Source: an uncultured Rhodospirillaceae bacterium (GTDB lineage Bacteria; Pseudomonadota; Alphaproteobacteria; CAAGCB01; CAG-977). From it: DNA of 45,732 nucleotides. The DNA is taken from positions 1 to 45,732 of the forward strand of contig URSF01000017.1 in assembly GCA_900550445.1 (NCBI GenBank), read 5' to 3'. Under the pieces are notes generated by a model. It was not told the DNA's origin, ran no database searches, and saw only the letters and a list, made by a program, of their open reading frames with translations. Positions 33,260 to 42,456 of this stretch are shown here, in pieces (the stretch's first letter is position 1; each line of letters opens with the position of its first letter). The translations under genes and the position numbers were made by a program.

Positions 33260-34183
33260 TCAATACAGTTTAAAATCAGCGCCTTTACGAATAATCGTTC
33301 CGGCTTTGCCGTTCAAAATATCCAAAGCGTCCTCCAACCGTCCGACGGCGCCGAATCCTTTGCCCGTATTGGCAAAACGGCAGACAGCTTCTACTTTTGG
33401 TCCCATGGATCCTTTGGCAAAGCTGTATTCCTGTAACTTTTCAGGCGACACTTCCTTGATTTCCTTCTGATCCGGCGTTCCCCAATCCAAAGCGATAGAC
33501 GGCGCGTCCGTTAAAATCAACAATGCGTCGGCGTCCAGTTCCGCGGCCATAATCGAAGCGGACATATCTTTGTCAATAACGGCTTCGCTGCCTTCCAATC
33601 TGCCCTGTTCATTGCGGATAACGGGAATACCGCCGCCGCCCGAAGCGATAACCATGGCGCCCGAATCCACCAGCTGGCGAATCGTATCAATTTCAACGAT
33701 TTTTTTCGGCTGGGGCGACGGAACGACACGGCGGAAATATTTTCCGTCGGCGGCAATCGTCCAGCCGCGTTCGGCAGCCAGCTTTTCAGCCGTTTCCTTG
33801 TCATAAACGGGGCCGACGAATTTACGGGGATCCGAATAAGCCGGATCGTTCGGATCAACTTCGGTCTGCGTGATAATATTGACGACCTGACGATCCGGCA
33901 GATCGTTGCCGACACATTGGGCAACCATATAACCGATCATACCCTGCGATTCTGCGCCCAACACATCAAACGGATACGGCGTTACATCTTTATAAGCGTC
34001 CGCCTGCAAAGCCAACAGTCCAACCTGCGGACCGTTGCCATGCGTTAAAACAACATTATGTTCCTTTGCAATTTCAGCCACGGCTTTGGCCGCAATGCGC
34101 ACATTTGCCATCTGAACATCGGCGTCGGCGCGTTCGCCGCGGCGCAGCAGCGCGTTTCCGCCCAATGCAATAACGACTTTCAT
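33260..34183 (-). CDS. arcC: Carbamate kinase
   Basis: The 307-residue enzyme makes ATP from carbamoyl phosphate in fermentative degradation of arginine, agmatine or purine-derived compounds. Family motifs are VVIALGGNALLRRGE, VLTHGNGPQVGLLALQ, VVPSPQPKKIVEID, VIASGGGGIPVI, AVIDKDMSASIMAAELDADALLILTDA and FAKGSMGPKVEAVCRF. No arcA, argF or transporter is adjacent, so the upstream pathway is not evident here. Confidence 0.97.
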   Translation of the reverse strand: MKVVIALGGNALLRRGERADADVQMANVRIAAKAVAEIAKEHNVVLTHGNGPQVGLLALQADAYKDVTPYPFDVLGAESQGMIGYMVAQCVGNDLPDRQVVNIITQTEVDPNDPAYSDPRKFVGPVYDKETAEKLAAERGWTIAADGKYFRRVVPSPQPKKIVEIDTIRQLVDSGAMVIASGGGGIPVIRNEQGRLEGSEAVIDKDMSASIMAAELDADALLILTDAPSIALDWGTPDQKEIKEVSPEKLQEYSFAKGSMGPKVEAVCRFANTGKGFGAVGRLEDALDILNGKAGTIIRKGADFKLY

Positions 34184-34254
34184 TAATAAAACTCCTAAAA
34201 CTTAACCAAAAAGAAGTTTTATGATAACCGTCCGCCGTCGTGATGTAAACGGTT

Positions 34255-34283
34255 AAAAAAAGAGGGCTTTTTAAAAGCCCTCT
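34255..34283 (-). terminator. Intrinsic terminator of pyk
   Basis: Perfect 22-base palindrome (arms AGAGGGCTTTT) followed on the minus strand by a T run; the other side is also T-rich, so it may act both ways. Confidence 0.9.
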
Positions 34284-34291
34284 TTTTATTG

Positions 34292-35731
34292 TCAAACCGC
34301 GCACTGCGCCGGGTCGATTACCGGAAAAATATGCAAAAGATTCGTATTTCCCGTCACATTAAACGGCAACCCGGCCGTCATAATGATTTTTTCACTCGGT
34401 TTTGAATCAAATACTTCCTGGCAATACCCTGACGCCTGATGCGCCACGTCCGTTAATAAATCCAGTTTGCTGCACACAACGCTTTCAATTCCCCAGAACA
34501 GACTCATCTTTCTGGCAACCGAAGCGCTGGGCGTCATGCACAAAATAGGAATATACGGCCGTTCGCGCGACACGCGTCCCGCCGTCGCCCCGCTGATCGT
34601 ATAGGAAACAATCGCCGTCGCGTCCGCCAGCGTTTCCGCCGTCACGCGCGCCGCCACCGTAATGGCGCTTTCAGGCGTTTGTTCGGGCGGCAGACGCACG
34701 GCGTCCAAATATTTGCGGTACAGATCATGCGATTCCGTTTCCATGATGATTTTGTTCATCAATGTCACGGCTTCAACGGGATAAGCCCCCGCCGCCGTTT
34801 CGGCTGACAGCATAACGGCGTCGGCCGCATCGAAAACCGCCGTCGCCACATCGGACGCTTCGGCTCTGGTCGGCGTCGGATTTGACACCATTGATTCCAG
34901 CATCTGTGTCGCGACAATAACCGGTTTTCCGCCTTTGCGGCAGGCGCGGATAATCTTTTTCTGCAAAACGGGCACTTTTTCAGGCGGCACTTCAACCCCC
35001 AAATCCCCGCGTGCAACCATAATGCCGTCAGACAAACGGATAATTTCGTCCAGCCGTTCCAATGCGGCAGGCTTTTCGATTTTGGAAACAATCCATGCCC
35101 TGTCATTAATCAAAGACCGAGCCAACAGCAAATCTTCCGGCCGCTGGACAAACGACAACCCGATCATGTCCGCCCCCATGTCCAAAGCGGCCTGCAGATC
35201 AACCTTGTCTTTTTCGGTCAGCGCGTCAATCGGCAAAGGAACTCCGGGGACATTCACGCCTTTTTTATTCGACAGGCGGCCGCCGATAATAACGCTTGTT
35301 TCCGCGAAATCTTTCCCGAAATCATCAACACGCAGACGAACCAGCCCGTCATTCAACAGCAAATCCATTCCTCGCGTCATTGCCTGAAATATTTCAGGGT
35401 GAGGCAGGCAGACGCGGTGTTCGTCGCCCGGTTCCGGCGACATATCCAACCGAAACCGGTCGCCGATATGCAGTTCGACGGCCCCATCTTTAAAAACGCC
35501 GATTCGCAGTTTCGGCCCCTGCATATCGCACAAAATCGCCAGCGGACGCCCTATTTCTTTTTCGGCGGCGCGGATATATTCGACATTTTTGCGGTGATCG
35601 TCATGGCTGCCGTGTGAAAAATTCAACCGGAACACATTAACGCCGGCCTCTGCCAAAGCTTTGATCGTTTCCGGTGTATTCGAGGCAGGCCCCAGCGTTG
35701 AAACGATTTTTGTAAAATGAGAACGTTTCAT
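34292..35731 (-). CDS. pyk: Pyruvate kinase
   Basis: The 479-residue enzyme transfers phosphate from phosphoenolpyruvate to ADP. Key segments are STLGPASNTPETI, FRLNFSHGSHDDH, CDMQGPKLRIG, the catalytic Lys in WIVSKIEKPAALE, the metal-binding DGIMVARGDLGVE and ATQMLESM; the C-terminal allosteric domain starts near 350. It follows the aldose 1-epimerase gene by 30 bases, so the two are probably co-transcribed, linking sugar entry to lower glycolysis. Confidence 0.97.
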   Translation of the reverse strand: MKRSHFTKIVSTLGPASNTPETIKALAEAGVNVFRLNFSHGSHDDHRKNVEYIRAAEKEIGRPLAILCDMQGPKLRIGVFKDGAVELHIGDRFRLDMSPEPGDEHRVCLPHPEIFQAMTRGMDLLLNDGLVRLRVDDFGKDFAETSVIIGGRLSNKKGVNVPGVPLPIDALTEKDKVDLQAALDMGADMIGLSFVQRPEDLLLARSLINDRAWIVSKIEKPAALERLDEIIRLSDGIMVARGDLGVEVPPEKVPVLQKKIIRACRKGGKPVIVATQMLESMVSNPTPTRAEASDVATAVFDAADAVMLSAETAAGAYPVEAVTLMNKIIMETESHDLYRKYLDAVRLPPEQTPESAITVAARVTAETLADATAIVSYTISGATAGRVSRERPYIPILCMTPSASVARKMSLFWGIESVVCSKLDLLTDVAHQASGYCQEVFDSKPSEKIIMTAGLPFNVTGNTNLLHIFPVIDPAQCAV

Positions 35732-35761
35732 TTTTCAAATTCCTTTGCCATACAAAAATTT

Positions 35762-36655
35762 TTAAAGATCGGACACCGTCAAAGTCATCGTTTCCGTCAG
35801 ACTTTCATCGGGTTCCAACGTTTTAATGCCCGTTCCGGCGATACCGCGCGACGCCAGATTAAAAGCGTCAGTCGCATTCGTCACCGGTTCGACGCAGAAG
35901 AAATTTTCCCCTGCCGGCGACCAAATGACAACATGGCCGAAATCGCTATAAGCCGTCATGCTGATTTTCCGTCCGCGCGACGGCCAGACCATTTCCGCCT
36001 TGCCGTCAAACCCGCCGAAGCATGTATCCAGTTCCAGCTGTGAAATCTTCAGTCCTTTGTCAAACTGCCATTCCGGCGGCGTTTTGATCGGGCGTTCCCG
36101 CGGCGGAGCGCTTTCATGCGCCCAGACGTTTTTTGTTTTAAACGTAATGACCGTATCTTCGTCTTTCGGGAAAAAGGGGTGCCACCCCAGGCCGCACGGC
36201 ATCGGAATACCGCCTTTATTCGTTAAAGTCAGAGAAACGATAAAACGATTGCCGTCCAGTTGAAAGTTTTGTTCGGCTTCATAAGCGAAGGGAAAACCGC
36301 TTTTGCCGTTATGCTCAAAGGCTAAAACGGCCGAATCGGAGGAATTACGGACAACCGTCCATTCTTTTTGCCAGCCTTCCCCGTGCAGAGGATCCGGCAC
36401 AAAGGGGTGATTTTTGGGCACGGTCCGGCGTATTCCCCAATAAATAAAGTACCCGCCGCGGATTCTGTTGGAATACGGCACCAAAGGAAACATCGCCGTT
36501 TCATCGGCGGCCCGGCGGTCGACGGCGCCGTTCAGCGCGGGACGCAGCAAATCGTCGTCCCGGCGGCGCCAATACAACACCGATCCGCCCGCGCGGGGGC
36601 TGAGCGCGGCACTGAAATCGCCTGAAGAAAGAGAAAGAATATCTGAATCTGTCAT
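35762..36655 (-). CDS. Aldose 1-epimerase family protein
   Basis: The 297-residue protein belongs to the galactose mutarotase-like fold, interconverting alpha and beta anomers. Visible motifs are FPLVPYSNRIRGG (substrate Arg), DPLHGEGWQKEW (His), CGLGWHPFFPKD (catalytic His) and the C-terminal FFCVEPVTNATDAFN, which contains the catalytic Glu. No signal peptide is present, so it acts in the cytoplasm. Whether the substrate is glucose, galactose or a hexose 6-phosphate is not clear. It precedes pyk. Confidence 0.9.
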   Translation of the reverse strand: MTDSDILSLSSGDFSAALSPRAGGSVLYWRRRDDDLLRPALNGAVDRRAADETAMFPLVPYSNRIRGGYFIYWGIRRTVPKNHPFVPDPLHGEGWQKEWTVVRNSSDSAVLAFEHNGKSGFPFAYEAEQNFQLDGNRFIVSLTLTNKGGIPMPCGLGWHPFFPKDEDTVITFKTKNVWAHESAPPRERPIKTPPEWQFDKGLKISQLELDTCFGGFDGKAEMVWPSRGRKISMTAYSDFGHVVIWSPAGENFFCVEPVTNATDAFNLASRGIAGTGIKTLEPDESLTETMTLTVSDL

Positions 36656-36736
36656 GCTTCATATCCCATTATTCGTTTCCCCTGTTGTAAACTGTAATGC
36701 CGCCGCCTGCAAGCTATTTTGTCGGCCGGCCGGCGT

Positions 36737-37492
36737 CTATTGCCTGATCGCCTGCAGAAACGCCGCGCGGTCGGTATAAACTTTTCCGCCGGTTTCAGCC
36801 GAAGAAAAAGAAATCCTGTCAATTCCTTCGTCAGACAAAACGAAATCTGTTATCTCGGCAGAAGAAACCGCGTATCTTTCACGGGGATTTGAAAGACTGA
36901 GAGATGCTTTTTCAGCCGATACCGTCTTGGCGGAAACATCATACGCTTTACTTTTCTTTTTTTCCTGCCTGTTCCCGAATTCGTCCAGTACAACATTGTT
37001 CAGCGTCATCTGTTTTGCCGAATACTTCAACGAACGTTTTTTTTCTTTTTTGTCCTTTTCTTCAACCAATGTCATATCGGCAGACACGTCCGTCAGCACA
37101 ATTTTTGAAATAACCAGCTGTTTTCCTTTAATAAAAGTCAGAAATTCTCTTAAATTGATATTTATTTTAGAAATGGTTGCAATCCCCTGCAGAGACGGAC
37201 GCGACGTTTTAACTTTAAAATTAGTAAAATTTAAATTGCCGTTTATATCCACTTCAAAAAAGTCATACGATATTTCAACGTCTTTAAACAGCTTAAAAAA
37301 CTGAACGAAAGCAAAATCCAAAACAGAATCCAAAATATTGTCTTTTGTTCTTGGCGAATGCGGAAGACGCACTTGAATCGGCGATTGCGGCGCCGGAGCA
37401 TTCGGATCCGCCGCGGACGTTTGCGCTCGGGACGTTTCTGCGGCGCCGGCAAAAGCAAAAAGGAACAGAGTTATTTTAAAAAAAATATTCAT
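36737..37492 (-). CDS. Exported protein of unknown function with AsmA-like segments
   Basis: The 251-residue protein has an N-terminal signal peptide (cleavage near ARA at 23) and a Pro/Ala linker, then a beta-rich region. Segments such as DINGNLNFTNFKVKTSRPSL and KGKQLVISKIVLTDVSADMTL resemble the strand pattern of AsmA/YhdP-type lipid-transfer proteins, but it lacks their membrane anchor and full length. I cannot assign a function. It is monocistronic, divergent from sfsA. Family membership is a tentative inference. Confidence 0.6.
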   Translation of the reverse strand: MNIFFKITLFLFAFAGAAETSRAQTSAADPNAPAPQSPIQVRLPHSPRTKDNILDSVLDFAFVQFFKLFKDVEISYDFFEVDINGNLNFTNFKVKTSRPSLQGIATISKININLREFLTFIKGKQLVISKIVLTDVSADMTLVEEKDKKEKKRSLKYSAKQMTLNNVVLDEFGNRQEKKKSKAYDVSAKTVSAEKASLSLSNPRERYAVSSAEITDFVLSDEGIDRISFSSAETGGKVYTDRAAFLQAIRQ

Positions 37493-37594
37493 TCATTTTG
37501 ACCTTTAAAAAACAATCCCTTACACTTCCCTGACAAGCATACCATGTTTTGCGACGAAAAAAACATGTTAAAAAATACGGAATAAATAAAAAAG

Positions 37595-38305
37595 ATGGAT
37601 TTTCAATCGCCTTTATACAAAGCTTTTTTGATCAGACGGTATTCCAAAGTCCTGGCGGACGTTCGCCTGGAAACCGGAGAAACGGCAACGGTTTTTTGTT
37701 CTAATACGACGCGCATGATTTCTCTGGCCGATCCGAAAACCGAAATTTGCCTGTCTTACCGCGACAAAGAATTCCGGCGGCTGCAATTCGTCTGGGAAAC
37801 GGCCGTCGTCAACGGATCAATGGTCGGTGTGAATATGAGCCGGCAAAAAGATCTGATTATCGAAGCCGTTATGAACACGACAATTTATGAATTAGGCGGC
37901 TACGCAAAAATAGAAAAAACAAATCCCTCTTCAACATCGTCGTCATATTTGGATCTGATTTTAACGCCGGAAGAAAACAGCGGTTATCCCGTATGCAAAG
38001 TCGCAATCGCTCCCGTTTACCAGAAAAGCGGGGCAGAATTGCTTTTCCCTGACGGCATAGACGTCGCCAACCACCACACTTTGAAACAGCTGGCGGCAGC
38101 GCTGCAGGCCGGCGAACGGGCGGTTTTGATTTTGCTGGCTCAAAGAATCGACTGCATCGGCGCGCGCGCGCAATGGACTGCGGATGCGCAGTATCTGACG
38201 GATTTAAAGGAATTATGTGATAAGGGCTTGGAAATTATCTGCTGCGGCTGTAGTGTATCACTGCAGGGAATATGGGTTACGGCCCGTCTGCCCTTTACAT
38301 TTTAA
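37595..38305 (+). CDS. sfsA: SfsA-like protein, diverged
   Basis: The 236-residue protein aligns with SfsA throughout: FQSPLYKAFLIRRYSKVLADVRLETGE, FCSNTTRMISLADP, QFVWETAVVNGSMVGVNMSR, and the C-terminal RAVLILLAQRIDCIGARAQW. SfsA proteins join an OB-like N-terminal domain to a nuclease-like C-terminal domain. Here the usual NSRIDLLL...VEVKNV segment has become SSYLDLILT...VCKVAIAP, so the Glu and Lys expected at a PD-(D/E)xK-type site are missing. The conserved alphaproteobacterial order sfsA-map-radC supports the identity. No ribosome site stands out. Confidence 0.8.
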   Translation: MDFQSPLYKAFLIRRYSKVLADVRLETGETATVFCSNTTRMISLADPKTEICLSYRDKEFRRLQFVWETAVVNGSMVGVNMSRQKDLIIEAVMNTTIYELGGYAKIEKTNPSSTSSSYLDLILTPEENSGYPVCKVAIAPVYQKSGAELLFPDGIDVANHHTLKQLAAALQAGERAVLILLAQRIDCIGARAQWTADAQYLTDLKELCDKGLEIICCGCSVSLQGIWVTARLPFTF

Positions 38306-38318
38306 ATGCGAGAAAACG

Positions 38319-39113
38319 ATGACAAAAGAAGAAATTATCATTCATTCCCCCGAAGATTACGAAGGCATGCGCCGCGCCGGCAGACTGGCAGCCGAAACAC
38401 TGGACATGATTACGCCTTACGTTCAACCCGGCATTACGACAGAAGAACTTGACACGCTGTGCAATGACTTTATTTTAGCCAACGGCGGCGTTTCTGCTTG
38501 TCTGGGATACAGAGGATACCCCAAATCCGTCTGCATTTCTTTAAACCACGTTATCTGCCACGGTATTCCCGGGCCGCGCAAACTGGTTTCGGGAGATATT
38601 TTAAATATTGACGTAACCGTTATTCTGGACGGGTGGTACGGCGACACCAGCCGCATGTATACGGTCGGAAAGATTCCGGTTAAAGCCAGACGATTAATTG
38701 ACGTTACGTTTGAAACGATGTGGCGCGGCATCGAAAAAGTCAAACCCGGCGCCACATTGGGCGATATCGGGCATGCCATGCAGGTGTACGCGGAATCGCA
38801 AAGATGTTCCGTTGTCAAAGATTTCTGCGGACACGGGTTGGGCCGGGTGTTTCACTGCGCCCCGAACGTGTTGAATTTCGGCCGTCCCAAAGAAGGGCTG
38901 GTTCTGCAGGAAGGCATGTTTTTCACCATAGAGCCGATGGTTAATCTGGGCGGCGACGATTTGAAAATCCTGTCCGACGGCTGGACGGCCGTTACGCGCG
39001 ACATGTCTTTATCCGCTCAATTTGAACATTCTCTGGCCGTTACGGCAACAGGATATGAAATATTCACCGCTTCGCCGAAAGGACTGGACCGCCCGCCTTA
39101 TCAGGAAAAATAA
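38319..39113 (+). CDS. map: Methionine aminopeptidase, type I
   Basis: The 264-residue metalloenzyme removes N-terminal Met from new proteins. The five metal ligands are visible in LNIDVTVILDGWYGDTSRMY (two Asp), FCGHGLGRVFH (His), MFFTIEPMVN (Glu) and SAQFEHSLAV (Glu). The ATG at 38319 is chosen over an upstream extension that would overlap sfsA; it yields the normal start TKEEIIIHSPEDYEGMR. The Zn-ribbon extension of some families is absent. It is followed directly by radC. Confidence 0.97.
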   Translation: MTKEEIIIHSPEDYEGMRRAGRLAAETLDMITPYVQPGITTEELDTLCNDFILANGGVSACLGYRGYPKSVCISLNHVICHGIPGPRKLVSGDILNIDVTVILDGWYGDTSRMYTVGKIPVKARRLIDVTFETMWRGIEKVKPGATLGDIGHAMQVYAESQRCSVVKDFCGHGLGRVFHCAPNVLNFGRPKEGLVLQEGMFFTIEPMVNLGGDDLKILSDGWTAVTRDMSLSAQFEHSLAVTATGYEIFTASPKGLDRPPYQEK

Positions 39114-39114
39114 T

Positions 39115-39855
39115 ATGCCGAAAAATTCAGACGAATCACAGCTTTTGGATATTATTATCGAACAGCCGGAAGAACGAAGCAGTGCTCATTATTTAGGTCA
39201 CCGCGACCGTCTGCGTAAAAAAGTATTAACATTCGGCCCGGACACACTGCAGGATTACGAACTGCTGGAATTTCTGCTGACTTTTGCCATTCCCAGAAAA
39301 GACGTAAAACCGCTGGCAAAAGAATTGATCGAAATTTTCGGTTCATTCGCTGACGTTATGGACGCTTCGCCCGAAGAATTAAAACGGATCAAAGGCATCA
39401 AAGACAACGCCGCCGCTTTAATCGCCGCGGTCCGCGGCAGCGCCGTCCGTCTGGCAAAGAACCGTATTTCCTCCGGCCCTGTGATCAAGGACTGGGATTC
39501 GCTGATCAAATACTGCAAAATTGACATGGGGCAAAGAAAAACGGAATGTCTGCGCATTATTTTTCTGGACGCCCGCAGCCGTCTGATCAAAGATGAAATC
39601 GTTCAAAAAGGTTCTGTCAGTCAAACGCCCGTTTATCCGCGCGAAATCGCCCGCAGAGCGTTAGAATTAGGCGCATCGTCAATTGTCATGGTTCATAATC
39701 ACCCTGCCGGTGATCTGCGTCCGTCGAAAAACGACATCGTTATGACAAAAGCCGTTTTAAACGCTTTGACGTCTTTGGAAATCACTCTGATTGATCATCT
39801 GATCATATCCAAAACAGGGCATATATCATTTAAAGCCTGCGGTTACTTAAGATGA
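39115..39855 (+). CDS. radC: RadC family JAMM-domain protein
   Basis: The 246-residue protein has an N-terminal helix-hairpin-helix region (about 45-115) with the ELLEFLLTFAIPRKDV start and GIKDNAAALIAA, and a C-terminal JAMM metalloprotease-like domain with the zinc motif MVHNHPAGDLRPSKND (H-x-H-x10-D). Its cellular role is not settled; RadC itself is not a proven repair enzyme. The ATG overlaps the map stop (TAATATG), indicating coupling. A GCCTGCGGTTAC 12-mer from its end recurs about 60 bases downstream. Confidence 0.94.
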   Translation: MPKNSDESQLLDIIIEQPEERSSAHYLGHRDRLRKKVLTFGPDTLQDYELLEFLLTFAIPRKDVKPLAKELIEIFGSFADVMDASPEELKRIKGIKDNAAALIAAVRGSAVRLAKNRISSGPVIKDWDSLIKYCKIDMGQRKTECLRIIFLDARSRLIKDEIVQKGSVSQTPVYPREIARRALELGASSIVMVHNHPAGDLRPSKNDIVMTKAVLNALTSLEITLIDHLIISKTGHISFKACGYLR

Positions 39856-39921
39856 CCCATGTCAATAAAAATAAAGACTGACGCCCCTGCAACCAGCAGC
39901 CTGCGGTTACCTGAAATAAAA

Positions 39922-40392
39922 TCAACCGGCCATAAAAATCGACGATCCCAGCCGCGCAATTCCCGCCCCCAGCACGTTGATTACCGTGCAGATATTCCAC
40001 AGCTTTACCTGCGCACCGTCCATCAGAACAAATAAATTCTGCCCGACAACAACGGCAACAATCGTAAATGACAGCATAATATCCAACGCTTCGCCGGAAT
40101 CACGCCATTTTGACAGGACCGGGTGTTTTTTGGAAACAATCGACAGCAGACATACGGGATAATGCAAATTTCCCCGGCAACTGACAGCATGCAGACTGAC
40201 CGCGTTTAACAGCAAATCAATCAATCCCCAGACAATAAAAAGCAAAGCCGCAGCTTTTGCCAGCCACGATCCTTCATACAGGCGGCTGATGACAATACCG
40301 CCCAGAATCTTATATCCGACAAACGGAAAACCGATCGTCAGGATTGACAAAATCAGAAAAACATTCTGTTTAATGTATTTTAATTTCGGCAT
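39922..40392 (-). CDS. Unknown multi-helix membrane protein
   Basis: The 156-residue protein has four predicted membrane helices (about 10-30, 43-66, 100-122, 130-152) with a basic loop between the second and third. I recognise no family. A tryptophan/leucine-rich segment FIVWGLIDLLLNAVSL is notable. It is convergent with radC and divergent from the VirB8-like gene. Confidence 0.65.
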   Translation of the reverse strand: MPKLKYIKQNVFLILSILTIGFPFVGYKILGGIVISRLYEGSWLAKAAALLFIVWGLIDLLLNAVSLHAVSCRGNLHYPVCLLSIVSKKHPVLSKWRDSGEALDIMLSFTIVAVVVGQNLFVLMDGAQVKLWNICTVINVLGAGIARLGSSIFMAG

Positions 40393-40498
40393 TGTTTTTA
40401 ACTGTGGTATAAAAAACTTTCGGACCAGAAAATATTTTAATCTCCTTTTAAAGTAAAGGGCGTATTTTAAAAAAAAAAGAAAAAATCAGGAACAGCCG

Positions 40499-41242
40499 AT
40501 GAACATTTTTAAATTTCTTTTTTCCAAAGTAGATGAAAGTTCAAACGACAAACTGGGCGCTTACCCGGAAAAGGTTCACGTCGGCGCCATGCCCGAACGC
40601 CGTTATTTAAAAACGTCCCGTATTATGGCTTTATTATCGGCAGGGTTGTTGTGCGTCACGATCATGCTGGCTTTTATCATTTACCTGATTACGCCGCTGC
40701 TGCGGTCCGAACCGATGCTGTTGGCGATTGACAAACGTTTTTACAAACTGGAACCCGTCCAGACACAGGTTGTTTTATGGCCGGCCAGCATGCTGTTGAT
40801 GGAAGAACATATCAAACAATACATTCTGCTGCGCCATACGATTGTCGCCGACATTGATGAAATGCAGGCACGCTGGAATGAAGAAAACAGCCTGCTGAGA
40901 TGGTTTTCAAGTACAGAAGCTTTTGGTGAATTCAAGGCGGAAAAAGAAGTCAATATGGCCCGTATGACCGAAGGGTTGACAACAGAAGTCAACGTCCGGT
41001 TTGTCCATCGTATTGACGACGGTTTATGGCTGGCCGAATTTGACACGATCGAACATATGCCCGAAGAAGAATTTCCCGTAATAAAACGCTGGCGCGCTTT
41101 GTTTGAAGCAGGCTTTAAACCGCGCGGTTACCCTAACCGGGAAGAACGCTTAAAAAATCCTCTTAACTTTTTTGTAAATAGATATTCTTTATCTTCCCGT
41201 TCCGTAACAAAAGAAGATAAAAAAGCAAAGTTTATTGATTAA
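40499..41242 (+). CDS. VirB8-like type IV secretion/conjugation family protein
   Basis: The 247-residue protein has a cytoplasmic N-terminus, one membrane segment (IMALLSAGLLCVTIMLAFIIYLI, about 42-65) and a periplasmic domain. The region HIKQYILLRHTIVADIDEMQ, then LRWFSSTEAFGEFKAEKE and ARMTEGLTTEVNVRFVHRID, follows the helix-strand pattern of VirB8/TrbF inner-membrane scaffold proteins. No other type IV secretion gene is next to it, so it is an orphan in this window. Its end overlaps the convergent flavoprotein gene by 4 bases. The assignment rests on pattern only. Confidence 0.55.
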   Translation: MNIFKFLFSKVDESSNDKLGAYPEKVHVGAMPERRYLKTSRIMALLSAGLLCVTIMLAFIIYLITPLLRSEPMLLAIDKRFYKLEPVQTQVVLWPASMLLMEEHIKQYILLRHTIVADIDEMQARWNEENSLLRWFSSTEAFGEFKAEKEVNMARMTEGLTTEVNVRFVHRIDDGLWLAEFDTIEHMPEEEFPVIKRWRALFEAGFKPRGYPNREERLKNPLNFFVNRYSLSSRSVTKEDKKAKFID

Positions 41243-42456
41243 ATCGACGCTTTTTCGGCTGCCGCTTTTCCGGCCGCTGTCCCTGACGCCCAGGCCCAAT
41301 GCAGGTTGAAACCGCCCAGTTCTCCGGTAACGTCGACGACTTCGCCCGCAAAATATAATCCCGGCACGGTTCGGCATTCCATTGTCGCGGAAAACAAAGC
41401 GTTGACGTCCACGCCACCTCTGGTCACTTCCGCTTTTGCCCAGCCGCCTGTCCGCGGCGGCACAAAACGAAAGCGTTTTATTTTATCGTCCAGCAAGGAA
41501 AAACTTTTATCCGACACGCCCGACAACGGAACCGTTCTGCTTTCCGCCGGCAGCAAAGCTGCGAATCTTTCCGCCAGACGAGTAGGCAGATAATCGCTTA
41601 AAACGGCGGAAATCCTCTTTTTTTCTCCGGCAGCGCGACGACTTTTCAAAACAGCGGCCAAATCTGTCTGCGGCAGAAAATCGATTTCGACAGGTCGACC
41701 GTTTTCATGGTAAAGAGATATTTGCAACACGGCCGGCCCGCTGATCCCGCCATGCGTAAACAATAAACTGCCGCACATTCTTTTTTTACCTGTTTTTATC
41801 TGTACCGGCAGGCCGATTCCGTTCAATCCGGAAAAATCAGGCCACATTTCCCGTTCAAAGTCCAAAGAAACCAGAGCCGGTTCCGGCCTGATTACTTTTA
41901 ATCCGAACTGCCCGGCCAGACGATATCCGATATCCGTTGCACCGGCAGCCGGATATGATATGCCGCCGGAAGCAACCAGCACATTTTCAGACAAGAACGT
42001 ACCCGCCGCACATGCCAGACGAAAACAATTTTCCTTGTGCACGTCAAATTCCGGAATGCCGAACAGAAAAACCGCTCCGGCCCGCCGTGCCCGATCTAAT
42101 AAAAACTGCCGGATTTCCGCGCCGGAAAAAGCGAAAAGTTTTCCATCTTCCCGTTCTTCCCATTTAATTCCGGCCCGATCCAGTTCTTGCGTTACCTCTT
42201 GAAAAGAAAGTCCCGCCAAAGCCGATTTGCAAAAATGAGGATTATCAGAAACATAGTGCTGCGCCGAAACAAATCTGTTTGAAAAATTGCATTTACCGCC
42301 GCCGGAAATAAAAACTTTCCGTGCCGGCTGCGTGTTCTTATCAATAACCAGAACGGATTTACCGCTTTTTCCCGCGTACGCGGCGGCAGTCAGACCGGCG
42401 GCGCCGGCACCGATAACAATTAAATCATAATAATCCGGCATAACGATCCCGCTCAT
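41239..42456 (-). CDS. HI0933/YhiN (BaiN-like) family flavoprotein oxidoreductase
   Basis: The 405-residue FAD protein has the dinucleotide-binding start DLIVIGAGAAGLTAAAYAG, the family motif FISGGGKCNFSNR, VLVASGGISYPAAGATDIGY, the LLFTHGGISGPAVLQIS segment, and the C-terminal GLYFAGEVVDVTGELGGFNLHWAWASG. Members in gut bacteria include bile-acid dehydroxylation reductases, but most have unknown substrates. The start overlaps the upstream GNAT stop as ATGA, favouring 42456; an ATG five codons later is also possible. Confidence 0.92.
   Translation of the reverse strand: MSGIVMPDYYDLIVIGAGAAGLTAAAYAGKSGKSVLVIDKNTQPARKVFISGGGKCNFSNRFVSAQHYVSDNPHFCKSALAGLSFQEVTQELDRAGIKWEEREDGKLFAFSGAEIRQFLLDRARRAGAVFLFGIPEFDVHKENCFRLACAAGTFLSENVLVASGGISYPAAGATDIGYRLAGQFGLKVIRPEPALVSLDFEREMWPDFSGLNGIGLPVQIKTGKKRMCGSLLFTHGGISGPAVLQISLYHENGRPVEIDFLPQTDLAAVLKSRRAAGEKKRISAVLSDYLPTRLAERFAALLPAESRTVPLSGVSDKSFSLLDDKIKRFRFVPPRTGGWAKAEVTRGGVDVNALFSATMECRTVPGLYFAGEVVDVTGELGGFNLHWAWASGTAAGKAAAEKASI

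Noticed and set aside
39836..39911. GCCTGCGGTTAC 12-mer at the end of radC repeated in the spacer
   Set aside because: Too short to call an attachment site or insertion; no integrase or tRNA is next to it. Probably a small local duplication.
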